A DNA stretch of 49,143 nt from Deltaproteobacteria bacterium. Lineage in GTDB: Bacteria > Desulfobacterota > Binatia > HRBIN30 > JACQVA1. Made by a program: the position numbers and the translations under genes. Of the stretch, positions 8,543-17,244 are shown piece after piece; position 1 is the first letter of the stretch; the number at the start of each line of letters is the position of its first letter. The notes under the pieces are model-generated. The model made no database searches and was not told the DNA's origin. It saw only the letters and a list, made by a program, of their open reading frames with translations. The stretch is taken from the NCBI GenBank assembly GCA_016210005.1, contig JACQVA010000015.1, forward strand, positions 1-49,143, given 5' to 3'.

Positions 8543-9745
8543 ATGTCGCTGCGCGCGAGAGCCGCCGGGAACGAAGGCCGGGTGCTGCTGCTCACCGGCT
8601 TGAGCCATTTCACTACGCACTTCTTCGAGCTGATGTTTCCGACGCTGGCGGTGGTGTTGGCGCGCGAGGTGCAGCTGCCGCTGGCCGAGGTGCTGGGCTG
8701 GAGTTTTGCCGGCTACCTACTCTTCGGCCTGGGGGCGCTGCCCGCCGGTGTGCTCGCCGATCGCTTCGGGGCCCGGCGCGTGCTGCTGCTCGGGCTGGCC
8801 GGAATGGGCGTGTCGGCGCTGGCGGCCGCCGAGTCCGCGCCCGGCCGCAGCCTCGCGCTCTGCCTGGCCAGCTTGGGGCTGTTTGCCAGCTTCTACCATC
8901 CGGCCGGCATGAGTCTGATCTCGCACACCATCGCGGCCCGCGGCCGGGCGTTGGGGATCAACGGCATCTGCGGTAATCTTGGCATCGCGCTCACACCGGT
9001 GCTGACGGCGGCGCTGGTCGAGCGTTTCGGCACGCGCCAAGCCTTCGCGCTCGCTGGCTTCGCCGCCTGTACGCTGGCGGTGGGGCTGAGTTTTCTACCC
9101 ATTCGCGAGCGCCCGGATTCCTTGGCGATGCCGGTGCCGGCCGCTGGGCGCAGTCGCTGGCTGCTGTTTGCGCTGCTGTGTGCCGCGGCGATGCTGGCCG
9201 GTATCAGCTATCGCGGCAACACCCTGGTGCAACCCGCCTACTTCGCCGAGCAGGTCTCGCAGTTACACTTCGGCGCCGTGACCTCTTTGGTCTATCTGGT
9301 GGGGATCGCCGGCCAATACGCCGGCGGCGTGCTGGCGGACCGCTACGACCTGCGCTGGCTCTACTTGGGCTTCCACGCTGCCAGCCTGCCGCTGCTCGTG
9401 CTCATGGCCGGTGCCAGCGACGCCGCCCTGGTTGGGCTGGCGGCACTGTTTGTGTTCTTCAGCTTGGGGATGCAGCCGATCGAGAACAGCCTGTTCGCGC
9501 GCTTCTCACCGGCGCGCTGGCGCGCCACCGGCTACGGCGTCAAGTTCGTGCTCACCTTCGGGGTCGGTTCAACCGCGGTGCAGCTGGTGCAGTGGGCCAA
9601 TGCCGGCGGCGATCTCGGCACCGTCTTCCTGTACCTGGCCGCGGTGGTGGCGCTGCTGGTGGGGGTAATCCTGCTGTTTGTCGGCGTCTCCGCGGGTGAA
9701 GCCATGCACAACCTGCCGGCCCCCGCCGGCGAAGCCGTGGGATGA
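8543..9745 (+). CDS. MFS transporter
   Basis: A 400-residue polytopic protein with about 12 predicted helices. The motif ADRFGARRVLLLG in the loop between helices 2 and 3 is the classic MFS motif A, and a second copy, ADRYDLRWLYLG, begins the second half. The overall pattern (SHFTTHFFELMFPTLAVVLA at the N terminus) resembles the Fsr fosmidomycin-exporter type of MFS drug exporters, but the substrate is unknown. The next gene starts four bases after its stop, so it is cotranscribed with the phosphatase and the fusion gene. Confidence 0.88.
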   Translation: MSLRARAAGNEGRVLLLTGLSHFTTHFFELMFPTLAVVLAREVQLPLAEVLGWSFAGYLLFGLGALPAGVLADRFGARRVLLLGLAGMGVSALAAAESAPGRSLALCLASLGLFASFYHPAGMSLISHTIAARGRALGINGICGNLGIALTPVLTAALVERFGTRQAFALAGFAACTLAVGLSFLPIRERPDSLAMPVPAAGRSRWLLFALLCAAAMLAGISYRGNTLVQPAYFAEQVSQLHFGAVTSLVYLVGIAGQYAGGVLADRYDLRWLYLGFHAASLPLLVLMAGASDAALVGLAALFVFFSLGMQPIENSLFARFSPARWRATGYGVKFVLTFGVGSTAVQLVQWANAGGDLGTVFLYLAAVVALLVGVILLFVGVSAGEAMHNLPAPAGEAVG

Positions 9746-9748
9746 GTC

Positions 9749-10342
9749 ATGCGCTTGGTGTTGGTGCGGCACGGCGAGACCGCGGGGCAGTCGAGCATTC
9801 GCTACTACGGCGCCACCGACGTGCCGTTGAGCGAGACCGGCCGGGCACAAATGCGGCGGGCGGCGGCGGCACTCGCCGGCGAAGACTTCGCGGCGGTCTA
9901 TGCCAGTGACTTGGCGCGCGCGCGCGAAGGGGCACGCATCGTTTCCGGGCGCGCCGAGGTCACGGCCGTGCCCGGATTCAACGAGATCGATTTCGGCCAT
10001 TGGGAGGGCCTGACGGCGGAGGAAATTCGCCGGCGCGACCCAGAGGCTTACGCGGCGTGGGCGGCGCAGCCGGCGGACTTCTCCTATCCCGGCGGCGAGG
10101 CGACCGCCGCCTTTCGTGCCCGTACCGTGGCGGCACTGCACCCGCTGCTGGCGGCGGCGCCGCCGGGCGCGTTGCTGTTCGTGCTCCACAAAGGCGTCAT
10201 CCGCAATATCGTCAGCGAGCTGTTGCAGTTCGACGGGCACGCGCGCCGCCAGCTGGCAGTCGAGCTGGCCTCGATTCACGTACTGAGCCGAGTCAACGGC
10301 AGCTGGTGTGCCGCCGGGCTCGACCGCGTCGAGCACCTCTGA
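9749..10342 (+). CDS. Histidine phosphatase family protein
   Basis: A 197-residue protein of the phosphoglycerate-mutase-like superfamily. The catalytic RHGET motif is at residues 8-12, the second-half motif is FVLHKGVI (about residues 147-154), and typical ASDLARAREGA and NEIDFGHWEGL segments are present. These enzymes use a phospho-histidine to hydrolyse small phosphoesters; candidates include alpha-ribazole phosphatase-like and sugar-phosphate phosphatase activities. Its stop TGA overlaps the ATG of the next gene by one base (ATGA-like junction), so the two are translationally coupled. The position-154 residue is followed by an isoleucine, as in many family members. Confidence 0.9.
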   Translation: MRLVLVRHGETAGQSSIRYYGATDVPLSETGRAQMRRAAAALAGEDFAAVYASDLARAREGARIVSGRAEVTAVPGFNEIDFGHWEGLTAEEIRRRDPEAYAAWAAQPADFSYPGGEATAAFRARTVAALHPLLAAAPPGALLFVLHKGVIRNIVSELLQFDGHARRQLAVELASIHVLSRVNGSWCAAGLDRVEHL

Positions 10343-12363
10343 TGGCGCTGCGCTTTCCAGCCTTGGCCGGCCGGCGGACGGCCGAGGCGGCCGCTGCGCG
10401 CCGGCTCAGCGCCGTCGAGCTATCGCCGATCAAAGCCGTGGAACTGCGCGCCAGCCGTATCCCCGGCGTGGTTTCTTTGGCGCAAGGCATTCCGAGCTTC
10501 GACACTCCCGAGCCGATCAAGCGCTTCGCCGCGGAGAAGCTGGCCGCCGGTGAATGTGCCAAGTATTCGGTGACACCCGGGCTGCCCGAGTTGCGCGAGC
10601 TGATCGCCGAGACCCTGCTGCGCGAGGGCATGCGCTACGACCCCGACACCGAAATCATCGTCACCTGCGGCGCGATCGAGGCCATCACCGCCACCTTGCT
10701 GGCATCGATCAATCCCGGCGACGAGGTGCTGGTGACCTCGCCGACCTACGCCTCGTACTTGCCCGCCATCCGTTTGGCCGGCGGCGAGCCGCGCTTCGTC
10801 GCCCTCGCCGAGGATGCCAACTTCGATCTCGACCCGGACGCCATTGCCGAGGCGCTCACCCGCCACACCCGCGCCCTGCTGCTGTGCAACCCCAACAATC
10901 CCACCGGCACGATCTTCTCCCGCGCGCAAACGCTGCGCATGCTGGCGCTGGCCGAGCAGCACGATCTGCTGGTGATCACCGACGAGGTTTACAAGGACTT
11001 CGTTTACAACGACGCCGTGCCGTTCAGCCCGGCACAAGTGAGCGCCGCACGCGGCCGGGTGGTGCGCACGGTGTCGTTCTCGAAATCGTACGGCATGACC
11101 GGCTGGCGCGTCGGCTTCCTGCACGCGGCGCGCGCGCGCGCCGCCGACATCCTCAAGGTGCACGACACGCTGGTCACCTGTGCGCCGGTGGTATCGCAGT
11201 ACGCGGCGATCGCCGCGCTCACGCTCGGCGAGCCCTTCGTCGCCGAGTTTCGCCGGATATTTCATCGCCGGCGCGACCGCGTGATCGGTTATCTGGATGC
11301 CCTCTCCGAGGTTTTCGATTATCAGCGCCCGAACGCATCGTACTTCGTCTTCCCGCGGCTGAAAGACAGCGTGCCTTGGGCGCGTGATTCCCAGCGCTTA
11401 GCGGCCGACATCCTCGAGCGGGCGCGGGTGGCGCTGGTGCCGGGGGTCGCCTTCGGCCCCACCGGCGAAGCCCACTTGCGCATCTGTTACGCGCGTGATG
11501 ACCGAGACATCGATCTCGCTTTCGAGCGGCTCACCGATTACTTCGCCGGGCGAGTGGCCGAGCGGCCGAGCGCGAGCGTGGCCCCACCGTTACCGGCACC
11601 TGCCGCCGGCCGCCGGCGGGCGCTCTTTCGCCGCGCCGGCGTAGCCGCGTTGCATGGGCTGGCGCGGCTGTACTTGGCGCGCCGGCGGCCGCTGGTGGTA
11701 GCGATTGCCGGCAGCCGCGGAAAGACCGTGATCAAGCGTCTGCTCGCCGAAGCGCTCGGGCGGCGCCTGGCGGTGCGCGCCAACCCGCTCTCTTACAACA
11801 CTGAAGTCGGCGTGCCGCTGGCCGTGCTCGACACCGTCATGGACACGCGCCAGCCGGCTTCGGTGCTGCGCGGCTTGGCGCGGGCGCTGTGGCTGGCGCT
11901 GTTCTCCCGCGCCCGGCTCGACGTACTGGTGCTCGAACTCGGGGTGCGGCATGCCGGCGAGATGGCCAGGCACTTGCGCACCGTGCGCCCCGAAATCGGC
12001 GTCATCACCAGGCTGAGCCCCAGCTTCAGCGAGGACCATCAGGCGCTGGCGGTGCTACGGGCGGAAATCGCGTGCCTATGTCGTGATCTGACCGAGCGCG
12101 GCAAGGCGGTGCTGCTGTGCGCCGATGACCCGTCATTGGCGGTGCTGGGGCAGGAGTTGCCCGGCGCCTGGCCCTTCAGCCGCGCACAACTCAGCGAACA
12201 GGACGGCCAGCGCACGCTCGCGCTCGACGGCGCCGCGTACCCGGTGGCGCGCGAGATCGTCGGCGACAGCAATCTCTACGGCCTGATCGTCGCCACCCGC
12301 GTCGGCCGGCAGCTGGGGTTGAGCGAGGACGAAGTACGCTCGTTCCTGGCGGACCGCGCGTGA
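10342..12363 (+). CDS. Fusion of PLP aminotransferase and truncated Mur-ligase-like domain
   Basis: A 673-residue protein starting at the ATG overlapping the phosphatase stop. Residues 1-395 are a complete class I/II PLP aminotransferase: GAIEAITATLLASINPGDEV, NPNNPTGTIFS, DEVYKDFVY, and the PLP-lysine motif SFSKSYGMTGWR with Lys248. After an Ala/Pro-rich linker (about 395-420) comes a MurF-like ligase core with P-loop GSRGKT (457-462), NTEVGVPLAVL, LVLELGVRHAGEMA, TRLSPSFSEDH and a NADN-like CADD. It ends soon after the central domain, so both the MurF N-terminal UDP-binding domain and the C-terminal amino-acid domain are missing. The architecture is unusual. The domain resembles small Mur-ligase paralogues in candidate-phyla genomes. 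Substrates are unknown; a role in attaching an aminotransferase product to a carrier is pure inference. Confidence 0.82.
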   Translation: MALRFPALAGRRTAEAAAARRLSAVELSPIKAVELRASRIPGVVSLAQGIPSFDTPEPIKRFAAEKLAAGECAKYSVTPGLPELRELIAETLLREGMRYDPDTEIIVTCGAIEAITATLLASINPGDEVLVTSPTYASYLPAIRLAGGEPRFVALAEDANFDLDPDAIAEALTRHTRALLLCNPNNPTGTIFSRAQTLRMLALAEQHDLLVITDEVYKDFVYNDAVPFSPAQVSAARGRVVRTVSFSKSYGMTGWRVGFLHAARARAADILKVHDTLVTCAPVVSQYAAIAALTLGEPFVAEFRRIFHRRRDRVIGYLDALSEVFDYQRPNASYFVFPRLKDSVPWARDSQRLAADILERARVALVPGVAFGPTGEAHLRICYARDDRDIDLAFERLTDYFAGRVAERPSASVAPPLPAPAAGRRRALFRRAGVAALHGLARLYLARRRPLVVAIAGSRGKTVIKRLLAEALGRRLAVRANPLSYNTEVGVPLAVLDTVMDTRQPASVLRGLARALWLALFSRARLDVLVLELGVRHAGEMARHLRTVRPEIGVITRLSPSFSEDHQALAVLRAEIACLCRDLTERGKAVLLCADDPSLAVLGQELPGAWPFSRAQLSEQDGQRTLALDGAAYPVAREIVGDSNLYGLIVATRVGRQLGLSEDEVRSFLADRA

Positions 12364-12378
12364 ACGGCCGGCAGCGGC

Positions 12379-13182
12379 CTAAGGTGCCAGCGGTTGCTCC
12401 TGCCAAGCGCCCGCGGCCAGCCAGCGCACGTAGGCGGCGATCGCCCGCAGGTCGTCGTCGGCAACGAAGTGTTTGTAGGCCGGCATGCGCACGCGCTGGC
12501 GCTCGAAGAAGTAATGGCCGAGCGGATGCTCGGCGACGCGCGCCAGTGCGCCGTCGCGCAGCCAGGCCAGCAACTCCGCGTCATCGCGTACGAGCTCGCG
12601 ATAGTCGTCGCCGAGAAATCCCGGGATGTAGCCTTTGAGCGAGCCCGGATTGGGCCGCCCGCCCATGCCCATCTCGCCGTGGCAGGCGGCGCAGCCGAGC
12701 CGGCCGAACATCTGCTCACCATGTGTGATGGCGGGGTCGGTAGGACGGAGCAGGCCGGAGACCAGCCGCAGGTAGGCCACCAGCGCATCGCTCTCGGCTT
12801 CGCTCAGCCAGTCGCCGAAGGCGGGCATACGCAGCGCCTGCGCCGCCAACTCGGCCTGATAAGCGGCGCGCTGGCGCTGGCGCTGCGGCGCGCCGTCGCG
12901 GATGTACTCGCGCACCTCGGCCTCGTCCTTGACGAACATCATCAGCGTCTGCTCGCCGAAGCCCGGCACGGTTTCATACTTGCTGCCGTGGTTGGGCACG
13001 CCGCCGCGGCCCTCGGGCCCGTGGCAGCTGAAGCAGCCGAGGCCGAGCGCCAGCTGCCGGCCGCGCACGGCAGGATGAGCTTCGGCGCGCAGCGCCAGGT
13101 CGCGTACCGGCGGCCAGGCCAGGTAAGCGTTCTCCAGCAGCAGAATCAGCGCCAGCCCATGGCTCCAGCTCAATCGCCTCAT
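12379..13182 (-). CDS. Diheme cytochrome c
   Basis: About 267 residues with an N-terminal signal anchor (LALILLLENAYLAW) and two heme-binding motifs: CFSCH early and CAACH in the second half. Candidate distal methionines lie in segments such as MPAFGDW and MPAYKHF. It looks like a pair of fused class-I cytochrome c domains, probably in the periplasm and tethered to the inner membrane, carrying electrons. I chose the ATG at 13182 because GGAGG lies about eight bases upstream; a longer frame upstream lacks such a site. It converges with the fusion gene across a 15-base gap. It diverges from the LolA-like gene. Confidence 0.9.
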   Translation of the reverse strand: MRRLSWSHGLALILLLENAYLAWPPVRDLALRAEAHPAVRGRQLALGLGCFSCHGPEGRGGVPNHGSKYETVPGFGEQTLMMFVKDEAEVREYIRDGAPQRQRQRAAYQAELAAQALRMPAFGDWLSEAESDALVAYLRLVSGLLRPTDPAITHGEQMFGRLGCAACHGEMGMGGRPNPGSLKGYIPGFLGDDYRELVRDDAELLAWLRDGALARVAEHPLGHYFFERQRVRMPAYKHFVADDDLRAIAAYVRWLAAGAWQEQPLAP

Positions 13183-13221
13183 CGCCCCGACCTCCGTGGC
13201 CGCCAGTAAAGCCAACGTGGC

Positions 13222-13252
13222 TTGACAAGGCAACGCCGCGCGGGCGTAGATG
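13222..13252 (+). promoter_or_regulatory. Candidate promoter of LolA-like gene
   Basis: A consensus -35 TTGACA at 13222 is followed after 19 bases by TAGATG (or 18 bases by GTAGAT). A GGAGG ribosome site lies at 13260-13264, ten bases before the ATG at 13275. The -10 is weak, but the perfect -35 in this high-GC gap between divergent genes makes it reasonable. Confidence 0.4.
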
Positions 13253-13274
13253 CAGCCGCGGAGGCCACACGCTT

Positions 13275-14018
13275 ATGCGCAGCTCGATCATTGCCGCCGG
13301 ATTCACGCTCACGCTCCTGCTCGGGCGCGCCGGCGCCGAACCGCCCGATCGGGTGGCCGCACTGCTGCGTGCAGTGGAAGCGGCGGTGCAGCCGGCCACC
13401 GCGCTGCGGGCCGACGGCGAGTTGACCGTGGCCTCGCCCGAGCAGACCCTCAGCTACCCTTTGATCTTGCTCTCTCGGCCCGGCCGGCATGCCAGCGAGC
13501 TATACTTCGAGCTCGGCCACAACGGCGGCAAGGCCCTGGTGCTGGAAGGTGGCGCGCGCAGCTTGCGGCTCGCCGCCGGTGCCAGCCGCCCCGAGCCTTT
13601 TCCCGCCGACGCGGCCTGGGCCGGCAGCGAGTTCTCGCGCGAGGATTTGCAGCCGTTCCGCGCCGCTGCTTTCGGCGACGTCCGCATCAGTGACGAGAGC
13701 GCCACTCGCATCACCCTCGCGCTCGTACCCAAAGCCTCGCAGTACTGCTTGCTGGTGATGACCATTGATCTCGAGCGCAAGGTGCCGCTGAAGATCCTTT
13801 ACTATCGCGGCACGCTCAACAACCTGGTCAAGATGCAGCGCGATGGCGATCACGCCCGCATCGCCGGCAGCTGGCGGCCGCGCACAGTCACGATGGAAGA
13901 CTTCAAGCTGCGCACCCAGAGCACGCTCCGGCTGCGCTGGACGGAGAACCCAGATTTCTCCCCCGCCGTATTCGAGCCTGCGGCTCTGGCCCAGTCCTCG
14001 GGGTTGCGCTGGCCGTAA
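13275..14018 (+). CDS. LolA-like outer-membrane lipoprotein-sorting protein
   Basis: A 247-residue secreted protein with a signal peptide ending near GRAGAEPP. The mature part has the LolA-like fold pattern: an opening amphipathic helix (VAALLRAVEAAVQPATALRA), a series of beta strands, and the typical MTIDLERKVPLKILYYRG stretch followed by SWRPRTVTMEDFK, as in the DUF1329/LolA-like group often encoded beside exporters. It probably acts in the periplasm to carry lipids or lipoproteins. The neighbouring diverging cytochrome and the converging MATE gene do not indicate a specific cargo. Confidence 0.75.
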   Translation: MRSSIIAAGFTLTLLLGRAGAEPPDRVAALLRAVEAAVQPATALRADGELTVASPEQTLSYPLILLSRPGRHASELYFELGHNGGKALVLEGGARSLRLAAGASRPEPFPADAAWAGSEFSREDLQPFRAAAFGDVRISDESATRITLALVPKASQYCLLVMTIDLERKVPLKILYYRGTLNNLVKMQRDGDHARIAGSWRPRTVTMEDFKLRTQSTLRLRWTENPDFSPAVFEPAALAQSSGLRWP

Positions 14019-14038
14019 GCCCGCCGGCTAGAACTCGC

Positions 14039-15445
14039 CTAGACCTCGATGGTCTTCCAGTAGCCGCTGCGGAAGCGCCACGACTTGAGCGCGGCGCGGG
14101 CGACGTAGTCGCCGATGAGCGCGGCCCACACCCAGACCAGGCTCAGGTGGAACACCGAGGCGGCCAGGTAGGCACAGCCGAGCCGGCAGCCGTAGAAGGC
14201 CACCAGCACGGTGATCAGCGGAAAGCGGGTATCGCCGGCGCCGCGCAACGCGCCGCCGATGGTGAAATCAATCGCCATCAACGGCTGCGCCAGCCCCAGC
14301 ATGTAGATGAACGAAACCGTGTCGGCGACGACCTCGTCATCGTCAACGAAGAGCCGGGCAATCGGCCGGGCCGCCACGATGATCAGCAGCCCGCAGGCCG
14401 ACATGAGATAGACGGACAGCCAGCTGGCTTCCCAGCCGGCGCGCTCGGCGCGGCGCGGATCGCCGGCCCCGAGGTTTTGCCCGACCAAAGCCCCGGCGGC
14501 GGCGCCGAAGCCGAAGCCGGGCAGAAAGGAGAGCGCCAGGATGCGCACCCCGATGAAGTACGCGGCCACCGCGCTGGTGCCGTAGCGCGCCGCGAACCAC
14601 AAGTAGAAGAAGAACCCGATCTGCATCAGCAATTGCTCCGCCGCGCTCGGATAGCCGATGGCGAGGATGCGCCGGATGGTGCCGGCGTGCGGCCAGAGCT
14701 GGCGCGGCGCCAGCGTGAGCGCCAGCGTCCCGCGCGCCAGCAAGAGCAACCCCATGGCGCCGCCTGCGCTGAAGGCGATGGTCGTCGCCAGCGCCGAGCC
14801 CCGCACCCCCATTGCCGGCAGGCCGAACTTGCCGAAGATCAACGCGTAGTTGCCGGCGACATTGAGCACGTTGACCACCACGCCGATGACCAGCGGCGTG
14901 CGCGTGTCGCCGGCGCCGCGCAACGCCGAGCCCACCACGAAGAGCACGGCCGAGGCCGGAATCGACAGCATGACCAAACGGACGAAGCCGCTGCCCAGCT
15001 CGATCACCTTCGGCTCGACACCGAACAACGCCACCAGCGGCTCCGCCCAGATGATCACCGGTGTAATCGCCGCCACCGAGAGCAGCGCGGCCGCCAGCAG
15101 CGACTGCGCCAACACGCCGCGCGCCTCCTCGGGCTCGGCGGCACCGATGTGCCGCGCCACCAGCGCCAGTGTCCCCGTACCCACCGCGGTCATGGCGACA
15201 CTGACGCCGGAGAGGATCTGCGCCCCGACACCGACCGAGGCGACCGCGGCTGCTCCCAGCCGCCCCACCATCAGCGTGTCGACCAGGCCGACAAGCGACT
15301 CGAACAGGAAGGTGATGATCACCGGCCACGCCAGCGCCCAGATGACGCGGCGCAACTCGGACTGGCTCACGGCGATGGCTGGCGCGGGCACGCGGGGGCT
15401 GACCGGTTCGGCGGTCACGGTCAACGACGGGGCTTCACCATCCAT
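14039..15445 (-). CDS. MATE family efflux transporter
   Basis: A 468-residue polytopic protein with about 12 helices. Segments such as ALAWPVIITFLFESLVGLVD, GAGDTRTPLVIGVVVNVLN and its repeat GAGDTRFPLITVLV are the internally duplicated MATE signature. It exports cationic or toxic compounds with a Na+ or H+ gradient; substrate unknown. An N-terminal cytosolic extension of about 30 residues (Ala/Pro-rich) precedes the first helix. It begins about 50 bases after the stop of nrtR on the same strand, so readthrough from the NAD operon is possible. Confidence 0.92.
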   Translation of the reverse strand: MDGEAPSLTVTAEPVSPRVPAPAIAVSQSELRRVIWALAWPVIITFLFESLVGLVDTLMVGRLGAAAVASVGVGAQILSGVSVAMTAVGTGTLALVARHIGAAEPEEARGVLAQSLLAAALLSVAAITPVIIWAEPLVALFGVEPKVIELGSGFVRLVMLSIPASAVLFVVGSALRGAGDTRTPLVIGVVVNVLNVAGNYALIFGKFGLPAMGVRGSALATTIAFSAGGAMGLLLLARGTLALTLAPRQLWPHAGTIRRILAIGYPSAAEQLLMQIGFFFYLWFAARYGTSAVAAYFIGVRILALSFLPGFGFGAAAGALVGQNLGAGDPRRAERAGWEASWLSVYLMSACGLLIIVAARPIARLFVDDDEVVADTVSFIYMLGLAQPLMAIDFTIGGALRGAGDTRFPLITVLVAFYGCRLGCAYLAASVFHLSLVWVWAALIGDYVARAALKSWRFRSGYWKTIEV

Positions 15446-15496
15446 GGGCAGGTGCGGTCACGTCACCGGATTTGCCCCCGCAAGTCAAGGTAGGTG

Positions 15497-16180
15497 CTAC
15501 AGTATTGGAATATTAACCAAGCGGCGCTGGGCGAAGGCATACAGCGCTGCCGGCCGGTGTGGGCCGCGGCGCACCCGGGGCAGCTCGCGCAGCAGCCCGG
15601 TGGCCAACATCTTCTTGCGGAAGTTGCGCCGGTCGAGGCGCCGGCCGAGGATGATCTCGTAGACCTCCTGCAGCTCACCGACGGTGAACTCGTGCGGCAG
15701 CAGGCTGTAAACGATGTTGGTGTAAGCCAGCTTGGCCCGCAGGCGGTCGCGGGCATAGCGCGCCACCGCGCGGTGATCGTACGCCAGCGGCGGCAGCTGA
15801 TCGACCGCGCGCCACTCCAGCCGAGCGTACTTCGGATGCTCCCCGAGATCACGGCCGCGACGGGGAAGCAGTGCAAAATAGGCGACCGAGACCACGTGCG
15901 CCCGCGGATCGCGCCGCGGCGCACCGAAGCTGCGCAGCTGCTCCAGATAGGGGTGGCGCAGGCCGGTCTTTTCGTACAGCTCGCGCTTGGCGGCGGCCTC
16001 GAGCGACTCACCCACACCCACCAGTCCGCCCGGGAAAGCCCAGCGGCCGGCGAAGGGCCCGTCCTTGAGCTTGACCAGTAAAGCCTTGAGCACGGCCTCG
16101 TCGATGGTGAAGATCACCACGTCGACAGCCACCCAGGGTTGAAGCTGCGCCGCCGCTTGTGTCATCAGCGTGCGGCCCAC
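15497..16180 (-). CDS. nrtR: NrtR-type Nudix transcriptional regulator
   Basis: About 227 residues. A Nudix domain (about 15-155) is followed by a winged-helix-like C-terminal domain (about 160-227, with NFRKKMLATGLLREL), the architecture of NrtR, repressor of NAD biosynthesis genes. The Nudix box reads GLVGVGESLEAAAKRELYEK, so the second catalytic Glu of the usual REUXEE is replaced by Lys. Known NrtRs bind ADP-ribose through this domain, and several have lost hydrolysis. The gene lies four bases after nadA on the same strand, and an 18-bp palindrome precedes nadA. The operon is probably autoregulated. Confidence 0.88.
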   Translation of the reverse strand: MGRTLMTQAAAQLQPWVAVDVVIFTIDEAVLKALLVKLKDGPFAGRWAFPGGLVGVGESLEAAAKRELYEKTGLRHPYLEQLRSFGAPRRDPRAHVVSVAYFALLPRRGRDLGEHPKYARLEWRAVDQLPPLAYDHRAVARYARDRLRAKLAYTNIVYSLLPHEFTVGELQEVYEIILGRRLDRRNFRKKMLATGLLRELPRVRRGPHRPAALYAFAQRRLVNIPIL

Positions 16181-16184
16181 CGGC

Positions 16185-17192
16185 TCAGCGGCTGAGATCG
16201 AGCATCCGGCGCAGCGAACGCTCGGCGCCGGCGCGCACCTGTTCGTCGAGCACGATCTCGTGCTCCATGTTTTCGAGCGCTTGCAGCGTGCCCGCCAGCG
16301 TGATCATCTTCATGAACTGGCAGAGCTTGCACGACTTGTAGAAACGCTTCTCCGGCACCTCGATCAGCAGGCGGTCCGACAGCCCGCATTCGGTAACGAT
16401 CAAGAACTCCTCGGCCGGGCTGGTCTTGGCGTACTGCACCATGCCGCTGGTGCTGAGCACTGCGTCGGCCAGCGCTACCACGTCGGCCCGGCACTCGGGG
16501 TGGACCAGCACCTTGACGTTGGGCAGGGCATCCTTGACTGCCTGAATGTTGGCGGGTGTGATCTGGTGATGAACGTAGCAGTTGCCGTTCCACGAGATGA
16601 TGGTCTTGGTGGTTTGCGTCTGCACGTACTCGCCCAGGTGTTGATCGGGGACAAACAGGATGTGTTGCGCGGGCAGGGCGGCGACGATCTGGGCCGCATT
16701 CGAGGAAGTGCAGCAGGCATCGACCACCGCCTTGACCTCCGCGGTGGTGTTGACGTAGGCGACGGTCATGAGGTCGGGATAGAGGGTGCGCAGCTGGCGC
16801 TGGCGCTGCTGCAGTTCCTCCGCGTTCACGGCGTCGGCCAACGAGCAGCCGGCGCGCAGGTCGGGGAGCAGGACGGTCTTGTCGGGGTTGAGGATCTTGG
16901 CGGTTTCGGCCATGAAGTGAACGCCGCAGAAGACGATGACGCCGGCGGTGACGCCGGTGGCTTGGCGCGCCAGCTCCAACGAGTCACCGACGAAGTCGGC
17001 GACCTCGAAGATCTCCGGCCGCTGGTAGTTGTGCGCCAGCACCACCGCGTTGCGTTGCTGCTTGAGCTGGTTGACGCGGTGGATCAACGTTGCCAACTCG
17101 GCGCAGTTGTCGCGGTTGTAAAGCTGCGGTGTATTGAGACAGGCGAACTCCTGCTCCAGTTCGGCGGCGGTTGGTTCGGGGTGAGGGATCAT
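16185..17192 (-). CDS. nadA: Quinolinate synthase NadA
   Basis: A 335-residue quinolinate synthase that condenses iminoaspartate with dihydroxyacetone phosphate in de novo NAD synthesis, using a 4Fe-4S cluster. The three cluster cysteines are visible in LRAGCSLADA, TECGLSD and CKLCQF. Other family motifs are AHNYQRPEIFEVADFVGDSL, GVHFMAETAKIL and VHPECRADV. The ATG is preceded by AAAGGAA. It is the first gene of a nadA-nrtR operon. nadB is not visible in the window. Confidence 0.96.
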   Translation of the reverse strand: MIPHPEPTAAELEQEFACLNTPQLYNRDNCAELATLIHRVNQLKQQRNAVVLAHNYQRPEIFEVADFVGDSLELARQATGVTAGVIVFCGVHFMAETAKILNPDKTVLLPDLRAGCSLADAVNAEELQQRQRQLRTLYPDLMTVAYVNTTAEVKAVVDACCTSSNAAQIVAALPAQHILFVPDQHLGEYVQTQTTKTIISWNGNCYVHHQITPANIQAVKDALPNVKVLVHPECRADVVALADAVLSTSGMVQYAKTSPAEEFLIVTECGLSDRLLIEVPEKRFYKSCKLCQFMKMITLAGTLQALENMEHEIVLDEQVRAGAERSLRRMLDLSR

Positions 17193-17203
17193 GCCGGTTC
17201 CTT

Positions 17204-17221
17204 TAGTTTGCGTACAAACTA
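17204..17221. promoter_or_regulatory. Candidate NrtR operator, 18-bp palindrome
   Basis: TAGTTTG and CAAACTA form perfect 7-bp arms around CGTA. The dyad sits 12-29 bases upstream of the nadA start and overlaps the -10 of the nadA promoter, so a bound repressor would block transcription. NrtR operators of other lineages are dyads of similar size with variable sequence. The operator assignment rests on context with nrtR. Confidence 0.7.
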
Positions 17222-17244
17222 CGCATAGTCGGTGCCGGCGTCAA
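17216..17244 (-). promoter_or_regulatory. nadA promoter
   Basis: On the minus strand TTGACG (17244-17239) and TAGTTT (17221-17216) are separated by 17 bases. The -10 is also the first half of the palindrome at 17204-17221. AAAGGAA follows in the leader before the nadA ATG. Confidence 0.6.

Noticed and set aside
10000-10341. In-frame extension upstream of the aminotransferase fusion
   Set aside because: It runs through the phosphatase gene in another frame; the ATG at 10342 is the natural start.
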